Counted from the stretch's first letter, positions 8,111-16,951 are shown. The stretch: DNA of 64,000 nucleotides from Planobispora rosea (GCF_014648175.1 NZ_BMQP01000017.1:1-64000), one strand, 5' to 3'. Translations and numbers: made by a program. The notes: generated by a model from the letters alone, not told the origin.

Positions 8111-9801
8111 GGGCCTGTGTACTCGCCGGGGCCCTGCCAGGGCTCGCCGGGATCGGACTGCCCTGGATCGGACTGCCCTGGATCGGACTGCCCTGGATCG
8201 GTGGACTCCCCAGGAGGCTGTTCCTGTTCGGGCCGGCCCGGAATCGTCTGCTCGGAATCAGGCCGCTCCGGGGGCGCGGTGCTGGAACTGGGCGGTGACG
8301 GGTCGATCACCACCAGTTCCAGATCGCGCTCGGGCAGCCCGGTGAACTTGGTCCAGTTGCTGACCTCCCCGGGGGCCGGTTCGGCGAAGAGCCAGCGGAT
8401 GAAGGCGGGCCACTGGCACGAGTCGCGGGGGATGGTCCCCACGGGCCGCATGACGGACGCGCCGTCCTGGGGAGAGCGCAGCGCGCGGAGCTCCTCGGCG
8501 GTGTAGTTGCGGCACGGAGGCGTGCCGGGAGGGGCGATGGTGAGGTCCCACACGCCTTCGGAGTCCGTGTACCGCATGTTCCTGTCCAGTCCCAGCTCTC
8601 TCTGGATGCGCCGCATCAGCTCGGGATCCTGGAAGATCGGCAGGGAGGGGTCGCCCCGGACGGAGTCCCTGGGTTCCGAGGGACGCGGGTCCTGGGGAGA
8701 GGACGGGACCGCGGACGTGTCGTGTTCGGGGGAGCCGCTCGGCTCGGGGTTCTGGACGGGCGGCGGGGCCGGGCTCTCCTCGGGACCGGGGCTCTCTCCC
8801 GGGTTCGGGGGGCCGGAGGTCTCCTCGGGGTCGGGGCTCTCCCCGGGATCGGGAACAGGATCCTCTTCCGGGCCGGAGACGTCGGGAGTGGGAGTGACGC
8901 GGGGAGGCGGGTTCTGGGCGTGCCTGGACGGGACCACCGGGCGGAGCGTCTCCGTGGAAGGCGGCTCGATCCTGGGAGCCTCCGCGGAGGGGGAGTGGCT
9001 GCGGGGATCGTCCGGCGGAGCGGGTGTGCCGGAGTCGGCCGAGGGCGTGGGCCGGACGCCGGAGGGTGTGGGCTGGACGACCGTCCGGGACGGTGCTGGA
9101 GGAGGAGGGGAGAGGGTGCCGGAGGGCGGCCGCTTGAAGGTGGCGCTCGCCTCCGGGAGAGGTTTGACGTGGACCCCCTCCGGTCTCGCGGACGGAGGCT
9201 TCTCCCCGCTCGGCTTCGGGTTCGGGGTGGATTTCTCGCTCGGTTTCGAGCTGGCGGTGGGTTCCTTGGTCGGTTTCGAACTGGGGGCGGGTTCCTTGGT
9301 CGGTTTCGAGCTGGCGGTGGGCTTCTGCTTCGGCGGCGCGGGGTTGGCCGGCGGGGGCTGGACGGGCTTCGGCTGAGCCGGCGGCTTGACGGCGCTCGAC
9401 TTGGACGCCTTGGGCTTGGACGACGCGGACGGCCGGGACGAAGCGGACGGCTTCTTGGACGGAGCCGGGGCGCCGTTGGGATTGCCGGGGCTGAGGGCGG
9501 ACAGGGCGTCGCCGATGATGGGCAGCGTGATGCAGCCCGACAGGTCGCCGTCGACCACGCGGCCGTCAATGGTGAGAGTCAGGCAGATCGGGTCGTTCTC
9601 CGCCCGTGCCGACTGGGTCGTCCAGGCCGCGGCGTCGGAACTCAGGAGATAGGTGCCCGCGGCCAGCCGCACCGTCTCCACCTGGGCGGGCTGGGACCGC
9701 ATCGAGACGACGGTCCCCAGCCCCGCGCCGGCCCCGAACACTCCGACCGCGACACCTGCGGTGAGCACCGTCGCGCGCGAGGGCTTACGTGAGGGTGCCA
9801 T
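8107..9801 (-). CDS. Exported Pro/Ser/Lys-rich protein of unknown function
   Basis: The 564-aa protein has a signal or anchor helix at about residues 12-32 and a small globular part (33-105) containing two Cys (PICLTLTIDG, SGCITLPIIGDAL). A Pro/Ser/Lys-rich stalk with SSKPTKEP repeats extends to about residue 390. A C-terminal domain (about 395-520) carries MRRIQRELGLD, CRNYTAEELRALRSPQDG and CQWPAFIRWLFAE. The extreme C-terminus has three SDPGQ repeats encoded by three tandem 15-bp units at about 8155-8199. No family is recognised. Its stop overlaps the start of the sigma/BACON gene in an ATGA, so the two are coupled and may interact outside the membrane. Confidence 0.65.
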   Translation of the reverse strand: MAPSRKPSRATVLTAGVAVGVFGAGAGLGTVVSMRSQPAQVETVRLAAGTYLLSSDAAAWTTQSARAENDPICLTLTIDGRVVDGDLSGCITLPIIGDALSALSPGNPNGAPAPSKKPSASSRPSASSKPKASKSSAVKPPAQPKPVQPPPANPAPPKQKPTASSKPTKEPAPSSKPTKEPTASSKPSEKSTPNPKPSGEKPPSARPEGVHVKPLPEASATFKRPPSGTLSPPPPAPSRTVVQPTPSGVRPTPSADSGTPAPPDDPRSHSPSAEAPRIEPPSTETLRPVVPSRHAQNPPPRVTPTPDVSGPEEDPVPDPGESPDPEETSGPPNPGESPGPEESPAPPPVQNPEPSGSPEHDTSAVPSSPQDPRPSEPRDSVRGDPSLPIFQDPELMRRIQRELGLDRNMRYTDSEGVWDLTIAPPGTPPCRNYTAEELRALRSPQDGASVMRPVGTIPRDSCQWPAFIRWLFAEPAPGEVSNWTKFTGLPERDLELVVIDPSPPSSSTAPPERPDSEQTIPGRPEQEQPPGESTDPGQSDPGQSDPGQSDPGEPWQGPGEYTGP

Positions 9802-9831
9802 CGTGAACGCTCCTCTCCTTCCGGTTGGACG

Positions 9832-10986
9832 TCAGGTGCCGTGGCTCTCCAGAACTTCGGACCACTCGCCGAGCACTCGCACCCGCTCGCCGGAACTCGC
9901 GGGTGGGATGTAGGCCACGTACATGCGGCCGTATGTCGCGCTCGCCGAGCGGGCGAACGCCGTACCGCCGGTGCGGACACCGGCCGATCCGTTCAAGGTG
10001 ACCGTCGAGCCGGCCCGCCGGGCCTCGCGCAGGTCGGTGGAGCGGGCGCCGTACCAGACCAGCGCGCCTCCGTCGCTCGTCATCAGCGAGCGCACCGGCC
10101 CCACGGGCCGGTAGAAGAGCGACAGCTCCCATCCGGCCTTCTCCAGTTGCTCGCGTTCCTGCCGCCAGAAGGTCACCGCCTGGTCGGTCCAGGGACCGTC
10201 GGCGAAGAGGCGGTCCGGCGTGGCGCTCTCCAGACTCGCCAGGTGGGCGTGGACGGCCTGGCGCGGGGTGGCGAGCAGCCCGGATGCGTCCTCCGGAAGG
10301 CTCGTGGCGTACCCGTCGGCGTCGATCGCGATCTCGGGGAGCGGCGCGGCGGGGACGTGCGTGTCCGCGGTGAACGCCGTCAGCCGCCACCCGTCGGGGG
10401 TCGAGGTCAGCAGCTTGCTGACCCTGGCGACCTCCGGTTCGTGCGCGACGGCGACGAACCAGTCCGTGGTGCCCGCGGTGTCACGGGGGACCCAGATCTC
10501 CGGCTTGGGCCAGAGCCCCGCCGCCACCTTCGTCCCCTGCGTACGGGCGGTCTCGAAGGCCGCCTTCGACATCTCCAGGGCCAGTCCCCGCTCCAGCCTG
10601 CCCAGCGCGCGGTCGTCCATCTCCTGCTGGGCGAGGGAGAGGTCACGGGCGTAACGATCGTGTGCCCGGCGCGCGTCCTGGACGGTGAGTGCGACGGGCC
10701 GGGACTCCGCCGGAGGACTCTCCACCGGCTCCCCGTCCGTCACGGCGGGCGCGGGAGTGGAACGGGCGACGGTGGTCACCGGTTCGGAGGCGCCGGACGT
10801 GACGACCCAGACCAGCACGCCGCCCACGGCTAACAGGGTGATTCCGGACAGGACGGTCTTCCGCCCGGTGAACACCGGCAGCCGTTCGGGCTCTGCGTCG
10901 TCGTCGATGTCACGTCCAGTGATGGGAGCGATGCGCTCAGAGCGCCAGACGACCTTGTCTGGGGGATCTGATGCATTCCGCGACAT
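9832..10986 (-). CDS. Single-pass membrane protein of unknown function, first gene of the operon
   Basis: The 384-aa protein has a cytoplasmic N-terminus of about 43 residues, a transmembrane helix at about 44-64 (TVLSGITLLAVGGVLVWVVTSG) and a large extracytoplasmic part. The exterior part begins with a helical stretch (VQDARRAHDRYARDLSLAQQEM) and continues as two similar-looking beta-rich segments (WFVAVAHEPEVARVSKLL, LVWYGARSTDLREARRAGS). This looks like the accessory lipoprotein/membrane proteins common in Streptomyces-type genomes, but I cannot name a family. It starts a minus-strand operon running to 2261. The next gene begins 30 nt downstream. Confidence 0.65.
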   Translation of the reverse strand: MSRNASDPPDKVVWRSERIAPITGRDIDDDAEPERLPVFTGRKTVLSGITLLAVGGVLVWVVTSGASEPVTTVARSTPAPAVTDGEPVESPPAESRPVALTVQDARRAHDRYARDLSLAQQEMDDRALGRLERGLALEMSKAAFETARTQGTKVAAGLWPKPEIWVPRDTAGTTDWFVAVAHEPEVARVSKLLTSTPDGWRLTAFTADTHVPAAPLPEIAIDADGYATSLPEDASGLLATPRQAVHAHLASLESATPDRLFADGPWTDQAVTFWRQEREQLEKAGWELSLFYRPVGPVRSLMTSDGGALVWYGARSTDLREARRAGSTVTLNGSAGVRTGGTAFARSASATYGRMYVAYIPPASSGERVRVLGEWSEVLESHGT

Positions 10987-11391
10987 AGATCCCGATATTA
11001 GACTGACAATAATCTAGGGGGAAGGTAAAGGACAAAAGTTATTTGCGGCCGGGGATCTCATCCTGGAAACGACGCGTGTTCTGGAATACGGACTGCCCCT
11101 AATGGAAGATCCGGCGATCTTTGGTAGTCGATGTGCTGGCCGTACCAGCACTTCTCTAGAGACTTGCCGCGATGCCTGCTGTTTATATGTCCTTGACAAC
11201 CTTTCTTTTGAGGCTTACCGGTCCCCGAATGAATTAAATGATCATTTACTGTTTGCCATCCTGACATCTGGGCTTTCGGTTAGGCGCTATTCGGTGTGAA
11301 CGGTGATGGGGCGGACACGGGCTGACCGGCACGAAGGAGGGGTGTCTTCTCGTGGCGAGGCCGTTGACCCGGCCGAGCTGAGGCAGGGGAG
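10987..11391. other. AT-rich divergent intergenic region
   Basis: About 400 nt separate the minus-strand operon from the plus-strand SUKH gene. No supported gene is seen. It holds a perfect hairpin GTGCTGG-ccgta-CCAGCAC (11133-11151), a TTGACA hexamer at 11193-11198 followed after 17 nt by a poor -10 (TACCGG), and an AT-rich stretch at about 11220-11260. Its base composition is well below that of its neighbours, so it probably carries regulatory sites for both directions. Confidence 0.4.
11006..11035 (-). promoter_or_regulatory. Putative promoter of the 10986-2261 operon
   Basis: On the minus strand TTGTCC (11030-11035) and TATTGT (11006-11011) are separated by 18 nt. This places a transcript start about 13 nt before the ATG at 10986. 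A second -10-like TAATAT lies 8 nt before the ATG and could serve a leaderless start instead. The surroundings are far more AT-rich than the coding DNA. Confidence 0.35.
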
Positions 11392-13071
11392 GTGAACTCC
11401 GATAAAGTCCGGCAAGTGATCAAGTTGAGTGGCGCGCGGACCGTACGGCCGGCGCTCGCGCTCGTGGTACTCGCGGGCGGAGCCGCGGCGAGCTCGCCGA
11501 TGCCGTACGAGTTCGGCCGCTGCTTCTCCATGTCCGTAGGCAACTCGGTCTCGATGTCCTGCGTCGACGCCGCGGGGGCACCGGACCCGGAGGCCGAGGC
11601 GGAGCTCCGCGCCCACGCGCTCACCCCGGAGCAGGCACGCGCCGCCGGGTGCGAGCCGGTCGAGTGGGACGACGGCTCGGAGCCGTCCCCTGCGGAGCCG
11701 GAGATCGTCACGACGGACGAGCCAGAACCCACCCCCTCCCCCCGGACGCCGGATCCGGCGGTCACCGCCCGGGTGAACCGGGCGTGGGACCGGATCGAGC
11801 GCTGGCTGGGCACCCACGCCTCGGCGACCCTGCGCAAGCTCGGGCATCCCGCCGAGCCGGAGGACCTGGCCACCTGGGAGGGCAACGGGAGAAACCGGCT
11901 CCCCGACGGCCTGTACGCCTCGTTGCTCCGCCACGACGGCGCCGACGGCGATTTCGGAGAGGGGTTCCAGCTGCCGCCCTCCCACGGCCTGGCCGACGTC
12001 TACAGCCACTTCAGGATGCAGGAATCCAACTGCCGGGATCTCGTCATGACAGGCCCGCCCGAGGCGGCCGACCCCGACCACGGGAAGTGGCACGGCAGCC
12101 TGTGGCCGTTCGCCGCGGACGGTGAGGGCCGGGAGCTGTTCGTCGACCCGCGCACCGGCCGGGTCGGCGAGAAGGTCTGGGACGGGAACGTCCGCTACGA
12201 CGGTCCGATGGGCTGGCCGTCCTATCCCGACCTGCTGGAAGCGGTGGCCGCCTCCCTGGAGGGCGGCACGGCGCTGCGCGACTGGTATCCCACCGTCACC
12301 CCCGGATGCGAGCTGCGCTGGGCGGACGAACCCGCCGACACGCTTCCCACCGGGTGCGCGGGCGGCCCCCGGCCGTCCCCGACCCCCACCCCGACGGAGG
12401 AACCGGAGCCGGAGCGGCCTACGGACGAGGAGATCCGCGCCAGCGGCTGCCGTCCGGACCGGCGCCCGCCCGTCGTCCGCACCCCCGATCCGGCGGTCAC
12501 CGCCAAGGTCGACGCGGTCTGGCGGCGCATCGAGCGCTGGCTGGCCCGCAGGGCCCCGGTCACCTACCGGACGTTGTACGGGCCCGCCCGGCCCGGAGAG
12601 ATCGCCAAGGTCGAGGCCGCGATGGGCATGCGCTTCCCCGACGACCTGCGCGCCTCCCTGCTGCGCCACAACGGCGCCCGCTACTGGGGCGGTTTCGGGC
12701 CTCCGCCGTTCTACGAGTACATGTCGGCCAAGGCGCTGTACAGGGAGTGGAAGATGCTCTGCGGCATCGTCCTCGACGGACCCGGGGAGATGATCGGTTA
12801 CTGGTGGGACGGCCATCTGCTCCCGTTCGCGACGACCATCGACGGGGGCAACATGTTCATCGACACGCGCACCGGCAAGACCGGCGACTACTTCAACGAG
12901 ACCGGACTGAACATGGAGGGCGACGTCGTCTGGCCGTCCTACTACGCGCTGCTCAAGGCCACGGCGGCAGCCCTGGAGAGCGGCAGGCCCGTACGCGGCT
13001 GGCGGCCGGCGGTGCGCAAGGGCGAGCTGGACTGGGAGCCGGTCGAGGACGCACCGGCCGCTCGGGACTGA
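11392..13071 (+). CDS. Exported protein with two tandem SMI1/KNR4 (SUKH) domains
   Basis: The N-terminus has a signal-like hydrophobic stretch (ALALVVLAGGAAAS, about residues 22-35). Two homologous units follow. Each starts with a short motif (PEQARAAGCEP; DEEIRASGCRP), a Pro-rich linker ending TPDPAVTA, and then a SUKH domain: W-x-R-I-E-R-W-L, a Pro-E/G-x2-A segment, RLPDGLYASLLRHDGA or RFPDDLRASLLRHNGA, LWPFAAD or LLPFATT, the FVDPRTG or FIDTRTG strand, and a final WPSYPDLLEAVAASLE or WPSYYALLKATAAALE helix. SUKH proteins are mostly cytosolic immunity proteins or regulators, so export and duplication are unusual. The GTG at 11392 has GGGGAG directly abutting it; an in-frame GTG at 11416 is an alternative start. 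Confidence 0.75.
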   Translation: MNSDKVRQVIKLSGARTVRPALALVVLAGGAAASSPMPYEFGRCFSMSVGNSVSMSCVDAAGAPDPEAEAELRAHALTPEQARAAGCEPVEWDDGSEPSPAEPEIVTTDEPEPTPSPRTPDPAVTARVNRAWDRIERWLGTHASATLRKLGHPAEPEDLATWEGNGRNRLPDGLYASLLRHDGADGDFGEGFQLPPSHGLADVYSHFRMQESNCRDLVMTGPPEAADPDHGKWHGSLWPFAADGEGRELFVDPRTGRVGEKVWDGNVRYDGPMGWPSYPDLLEAVAASLEGGTALRDWYPTVTPGCELRWADEPADTLPTGCAGGPRPSPTPTPTEEPEPERPTDEEIRASGCRPDRRPPVVRTPDPAVTAKVDAVWRRIERWLARRAPVTYRTLYGPARPGEIAKVEAAMGMRFPDDLRASLLRHNGARYWGGFGPPPFYEYMSAKALYREWKMLCGIVLDGPGEMIGYWWDGHLLPFATTIDGGNMFIDTRTGKTGDYFNETGLNMEGDVVWPSYYALLKATAAALESGRPVRGWRPAVRKGELDWEPVEDAPAARD

Positions 13072-13107
13072 CCGGCTGCCCGGGGCTGACCGGCCGCGCC
13101 GTCGCGG

Positions 13108-14778
13108 TTACCGGGAGCTGCCCAGTTTGAACACGGCCCGGCGGGCGACCTTGGCGAGCTTCTTGTCCCTGCTGTTCATGCTGATCGCGTTCAGCACCGG
13201 TTCCGCGGCGGGGTGCCCGAGCCGCCAGATCACCTCCAGGAGCGACCCGGCCTCCTCACCGAGCCTGCCGGCGTTCTCGGCGACCTCCTCGGGATAGCCC
13301 TGCTCGACGCTGGTTCCCCAGGCGTCCAGGAGCATCCACAGATCACCCGTCCGGTCCTCCTCGGACGTCTCGCCGAGATCCCGCAGACCCCTGCGGGCCC
13401 AGCCGCCGAGCGTGAGGTGCCCGGTCAGCTCCCGCCAGAGCGGCGCGGCGGCCCGGCCGAGACCGCCGACGAGGTGCACGACCATGCTCCGGGCGACGTA
13501 CGCCTCCGGAGCCTCGACCTCCGCCAGCAGCGCGCGGGCGCCGTCGAGGGGATCCCGGGCGGCGAACCAGCCGGCGGCCAGCTCCTCCACGTCGGCGGCG
13601 CGGGCCGTACCGAGCACGGAGACCAGCTCCCCCGCGGAGAGCGAGGCGGGGTCCGGCAGGACCCGGACGTGCTGGCCGTTGCGGCGCAGCCGCTCGACCA
13701 CCGCGTAGACGCCCAGCGGGGTGATCGCGAGCCGCTCGCCGTCCAGCGGCCTCACGGCTCCGTAGGCGGCCAGCCGCTCCAGCGCCGGTACGGCCAGCTC
13801 GTCGATCTCGGGCGCCATCGAGCGCAGCTGCTCGGTGACCTCCTTCAGCGGAAGCTCCGGCACGCCGGACAGGAACAGGTTCGTCAGCAGCATCGAGCCG
13901 AGCATCGGGGAGGCGGGGCCGGAGGCGGCGGCGTCGAACCCGCCCACCCACACGTCCAGCACCGCGTCGTCGTCGCCGTCCGGCCAGTCGCCCAGGCGCG
14001 GACCGGGGAGGACCTCCGTGTAGGAGAGTCGCAGGAGACCCGCGTCCACCGCGGTGCCGAACACCCACGGCCGGTCGGCCACGCCCGCCGCCTCGGCGTC
14101 CGCCGCGGAGAGGCCGTCGGCGCCCTCGGCCAGCGGGCGTCCCTGCCCGACCCATCGGGCCAGGTCCAGAGCCGCCCGGAGGGGCTCGCACGCCCGGGCG
14201 GCGGCGGCCAGCTCGGCGGTGGGCGCCAGCCGTACCGGGGGGAGCGCCTCGACCGTCTGCCGGGCCCGGTCGACGACGGTCCGCCGGGGGGAGGCCGGAC
14301 CGCGCATGACCTCGGCGACCCGGGCCGGGTCCCGGAGCAGGCGGTCCATCCAGACCTTGACCGCGTCCTCGTCGTCCGGATCGACACCCTCGGCCATCAT
14401 CGCCGCCACCAGCTTGCGCGCCCTGCCGTAGTCGCCGGGGGCCGCGCCGATGCCGCGCAGCGCCTCACCGGCCCCCTCGACGAGGGAGCGCAGCTCCCGC
14501 GGGGCGGAGCTGGGCGGGGTCAGCCCGCAGGTCTCGACCAGGAAGTCGAACCAGGTCAGCCAGGCCGCGGAGAGCGCCTCGGCGAGCCCGGGGGACAGCT
14601 CCCGTTCGGTCAGCGCCTCCATCACGGCCTCGACGTCGGAGACGCTCCACTGCGCGGGGTCGTCACGCAGGCACACCTCGCGGTGGGTCCGGAGCAGGAG
14701 CGTGAGGGCGTCGGCGTCCACGTCCCGCCACGCGCGGCACTCGTCGACTTTCCTGGCAATGTCATCCGTGTCGTGCAT
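13108..14778 (-). CDS. Conserved-looking cytosolic protein of unknown function
   Basis: The 556-aa product is helical and rich in Ala, Leu, Glu and Arg, with no signal or membrane segment. It has a compact N-terminal part (MHDTDDIARKVDECRAW to about residue 130) and a longer C-terminal part with winged-helix-like text (ALERLAAYGAVRPLDGERLAITPLGVYAV) and HEAT-like helices near the end (LEVIWRLGHPAAEPVLNAI). No family name can be given. The ATG at 14778 has GTGGATG upstream. In-frame extension to 14913 is possible but runs into a 17-bp tandem repeat and a repetitive VDDGVDDGVDD segment, so it was not used. Confidence 0.6.
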   Translation of the reverse strand: MHDTDDIARKVDECRAWRDVDADALTLLLRTHREVCLRDDPAQWSVSDVEAVMEALTERELSPGLAEALSAAWLTWFDFLVETCGLTPPSSAPRELRSLVEGAGEALRGIGAAPGDYGRARKLVAAMMAEGVDPDDEDAVKVWMDRLLRDPARVAEVMRGPASPRRTVVDRARQTVEALPPVRLAPTAELAAAARACEPLRAALDLARWVGQGRPLAEGADGLSAADAEAAGVADRPWVFGTAVDAGLLRLSYTEVLPGPRLGDWPDGDDDAVLDVWVGGFDAAASGPASPMLGSMLLTNLFLSGVPELPLKEVTEQLRSMAPEIDELAVPALERLAAYGAVRPLDGERLAITPLGVYAVVERLRRNGQHVRVLPDPASLSAGELVSVLGTARAADVEELAAGWFAARDPLDGARALLAEVEAPEAYVARSMVVHLVGGLGRAAAPLWRELTGHLTLGGWARRGLRDLGETSEEDRTGDLWMLLDAWGTSVEQGYPEEVAENAGRLGEEAGSLLEVIWRLGHPAAEPVLNAISMNSRDKKLAKVARRAVFKLGSSR

Positions 14779-14874
14779 GTCATCCACACCGTCGTCTACG
14801 CCGTCATCCACACCGCGACTGTATCGGCGGCCCGCGATCGCCGCTGCCGTACGGCCGCGCCGCATGAGGTGTTC

Positions 14875-14925
14875 GGCATGTGACGGGGTGCGGCATGTGA
14901 CGGGGTGCGGCACGTGACGGGGTAC
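14875..14925. repeat. Three tandem 17-bp repeats
   Basis: The unit GGCATGTGACGGGGTGC occurs at 14875-14891 and 14892-14908, with a diverged third copy at 14909-14925. A 17-bp period is not a multiple of three and so argues against this stretch being coding. It sits upstream of the minus-strand gene starting at 14778 and in the gap before the phosphatase gene. Confidence 0.7.
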
Positions 14926-15066
14926 GGCTGCCGTCCCGGAACTGCGCGTTCCCGGACATGAGAAGGGCGGCGAAAGAGAAAAACTTCATCGATTCGGCCG
15001 CGTCCCCGCTCTCCCGCCCACCCGGTTGTGATCTTTTCGGGGGAGGTGTGCGAGGAAGAGAGGGTG

Positions 15067-16371
15067 ATGACCGGCAAGCCGGAGAAGCACGACATCGACG
15101 AGGTGCTCCAGCAGGCGCTGTCCCGGCTGACGTTGCTCAGCGGCGTGACGGCGGCCCTGTCCAGCACGTTGTCGACCGAGGAGGCGGTGCGTCGGCTCTG
15201 CCGGATCCTGGTGCCGCAGCTGGCCGACTGGTGCGCGGTGGACCTGCTGGACGAGCAGGGGCACCCGAACCGGGTGGCGGTGACGCACCGCGATCCCGAG
15301 CGGCTGCCCGAGGGCCGGTTCGAGGGGCCGCTGCCGCCGATCCACGACGAGCATCCCGGCCCGCTGGCCCAGGTGCTGCGCGGGGCCGGGCCGCTGCTGC
15401 TGACCCCGGTCTCGTCCACGGAGTGGCCCGGCGACCCGTTGCACGCCGTACAGGCTGAGATGTTCCGGAGGCTGGGCTCCGACAGCGCGATCCTCGCCCC
15501 GCTCCGCGCCCGGCAGCAGGTCCTCGGCGCGCTGACCATCGTACGGACGGGCCAGGACCGGCCGCTGACGGCCGACGACCAGTCGATCGTCGAGGACCTG
15601 GCACACCGGGTGGCCCTGGCCGTGGACAACGGGCGCCTGTACCGGGCGGCGCAGCACATCGCCGAACGGCTGCAGCGCTCGCTCCTGCCGGACCGGCTCC
15701 CCGAGACCGGTGCGCTCCGGCTGGCCGCGCGCTACAGCCCGGCCCACGAGACCGCCGAGGTGGGCGGTGACTGGTACGACGCCTTCGTCATGCCCAAGGG
15801 CGACATCGCGCTGATCATCGGGGATGTGGCCGGCCACGACCTGCCCGCCGCGGTGGTCATGAGCCAGCTCCGCAACATGTTGCGCACCCTGGCCTGCGAC
15901 CGGGGGGAACCGCCGAGCGAGATCCTGCGCCGCCTGGACGCGGTCAACGAGACCCTGTACGGCACGCGCACCGCCACCTGCCTGTACGGCCTGATCACCG
16001 GGGCGGAGAGCGGCCCCTGGGGCTTCCACCACTCCAGCGCCGGGCACCTGCCCCCGCTGCTGGTCACCCACGAAGGGGAGACCCGCTACCTGGAGGGCGG
16101 CGAAGGGCTGCTGCTCGGCGTGGACCCCGGGGTGCCGCGCCGGGACGCCTTCGACGAGCTGCCGCCGCGGTCCACGCTCCTGCTCTACACCGACGGGCTG
16201 GTCGAACGGCCGGAGGAGCACCTCACCCACGGCATGACCCGGCTGCGCCAGCACGCCGCCGCCCTGGCCCGGGAGCCCGTGGAGGCGTTCTGCGACGGGA
16301 TCCTCGCCGGGCTGGGCGGATCCGCCGACGACATCGCCCTGATCGCCCTGCGCGTCTCACCCACCGGGTGA
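15067..16371 (+). CDS. GAF domain-containing PP2C-type (SpoIIE/RsbU-like) protein phosphatase
   Basis: A GAF-type sensor domain (about residues 15-190) is followed by a PPM/SpoIIE phosphatase domain (about 205-430). The metal-binding signatures are intact: VGGDWYDAF, IGDVAGHDLPAAVVMSQL, SSAGHLPPLL, LLLYTDGLVERPEE and DDIALIALR. Such proteins usually dephosphorylate an anti-sigma-factor antagonist (STAS protein), releasing an alternative sigma factor in response to stress. No partner kinase lies next to it; a STAS protein is encoded about 47 kb away at 63228-63758, and a link between them is only a guess. The ATG at 15067 is preceded by GAGGAAG at good spacing; an earlier GTG at 15028 has no such site. 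Confidence 0.88.
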   Translation: MTGKPEKHDIDEVLQQALSRLTLLSGVTAALSSTLSTEEAVRRLCRILVPQLADWCAVDLLDEQGHPNRVAVTHRDPERLPEGRFEGPLPPIHDEHPGPLAQVLRGAGPLLLTPVSSTEWPGDPLHAVQAEMFRRLGSDSAILAPLRARQQVLGALTIVRTGQDRPLTADDQSIVEDLAHRVALAVDNGRLYRAAQHIAERLQRSLLPDRLPETGALRLAARYSPAHETAEVGGDWYDAFVMPKGDIALIIGDVAGHDLPAAVVMSQLRNMLRTLACDRGEPPSEILRRLDAVNETLYGTRTATCLYGLITGAESGPWGFHHSSAGHLPPLLVTHEGETRYLEGGEGLLLGVDPGVPRRDAFDELPPRSTLLLYTDGLVERPEEHLTHGMTRLRQHAAALAREPVEAFCDGILAGLGGSADDIALIALRVSPTG

Positions 16372-16459
16372 TGACCGGTCCCGTCCACGGCGGCCCGTTA
16401 CGGCCGGGGCCGTGGGGGCATCGAGGGGTGGTAGGAGATAACCGCAGGCAGGAGTGGCT

Positions 16460-16951
16460 ATGAGTCATCACATACCGGAGCGTGATCCACGTTCGACGTT
16501 CGAGGACGAAGGTATTCCGGACCTGCAGGACGGCAGCCCGGAGCAGCGGTGGGCGGTGGACCCGCAGGAGGCACCGGTGCCGGGGGACCGTCCCATGGCC
16601 GTCGACGACTTCGGGACCACGGTCGACGAGCAGATCCAGGGTGAGTCCCTGGAGGGCCGCCTCGCCCGGGAGATCCCCGAGGAGCAGCCGATGTTCGGTG
16701 CCGACGAGGCGGGCGGCGGGGCGAGGATGACCGACGACCGGGACGATCTGGAAGGCACCGACAGGCCCGCCCGGGACGACCTGGACGCGGGGGCTCCCGT
16801 CTCGTCCGATCCGTACCGTGCGGGACGGCTGGTCGCCCCGGACGAGGGCGCGCACGAGGACCGCGAGGCCGATCTCGTCGCCGAGGACGTGGGTTCGGAC
16901 ACGGGTGGTTACACGGCCGAGGAGGCCGCCATGCGGGTGGAACCCGAGTAG
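16460..16951 (+). CDS. DUF5709 family acidic protein
   Basis: The 163-aa protein is highly acidic and hydrophilic. It has the actinobacterial DUF5709 signature blocks: LQDGSPEQRWAVDPQEAPVPGDR in two parts, TTVDEQIQGESLEGRLARE, and the late stretch APDEGAHEDREADLVAEDVG. Function is unknown; members are short soluble proteins of Streptomyces and relatives. The ATG at 16460 has AGGAG 5 nt upstream, which decides it over the GTG at 16454. It lies just upstream of the pilus locus and is separated from it by a hairpin. Confidence 0.8.
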   Translation: MSHHIPERDPRSTFEDEGIPDLQDGSPEQRWAVDPQEAPVPGDRPMAVDDFGTTVDEQIQGESLEGRLAREIPEEQPMFGADEAGGGARMTDDRDDLEGTDRPARDDLDAGAPVSSDPYRAGRLVAPDEGAHEDREADLVAEDVGSDTGGYTAEEAAMRVEPE

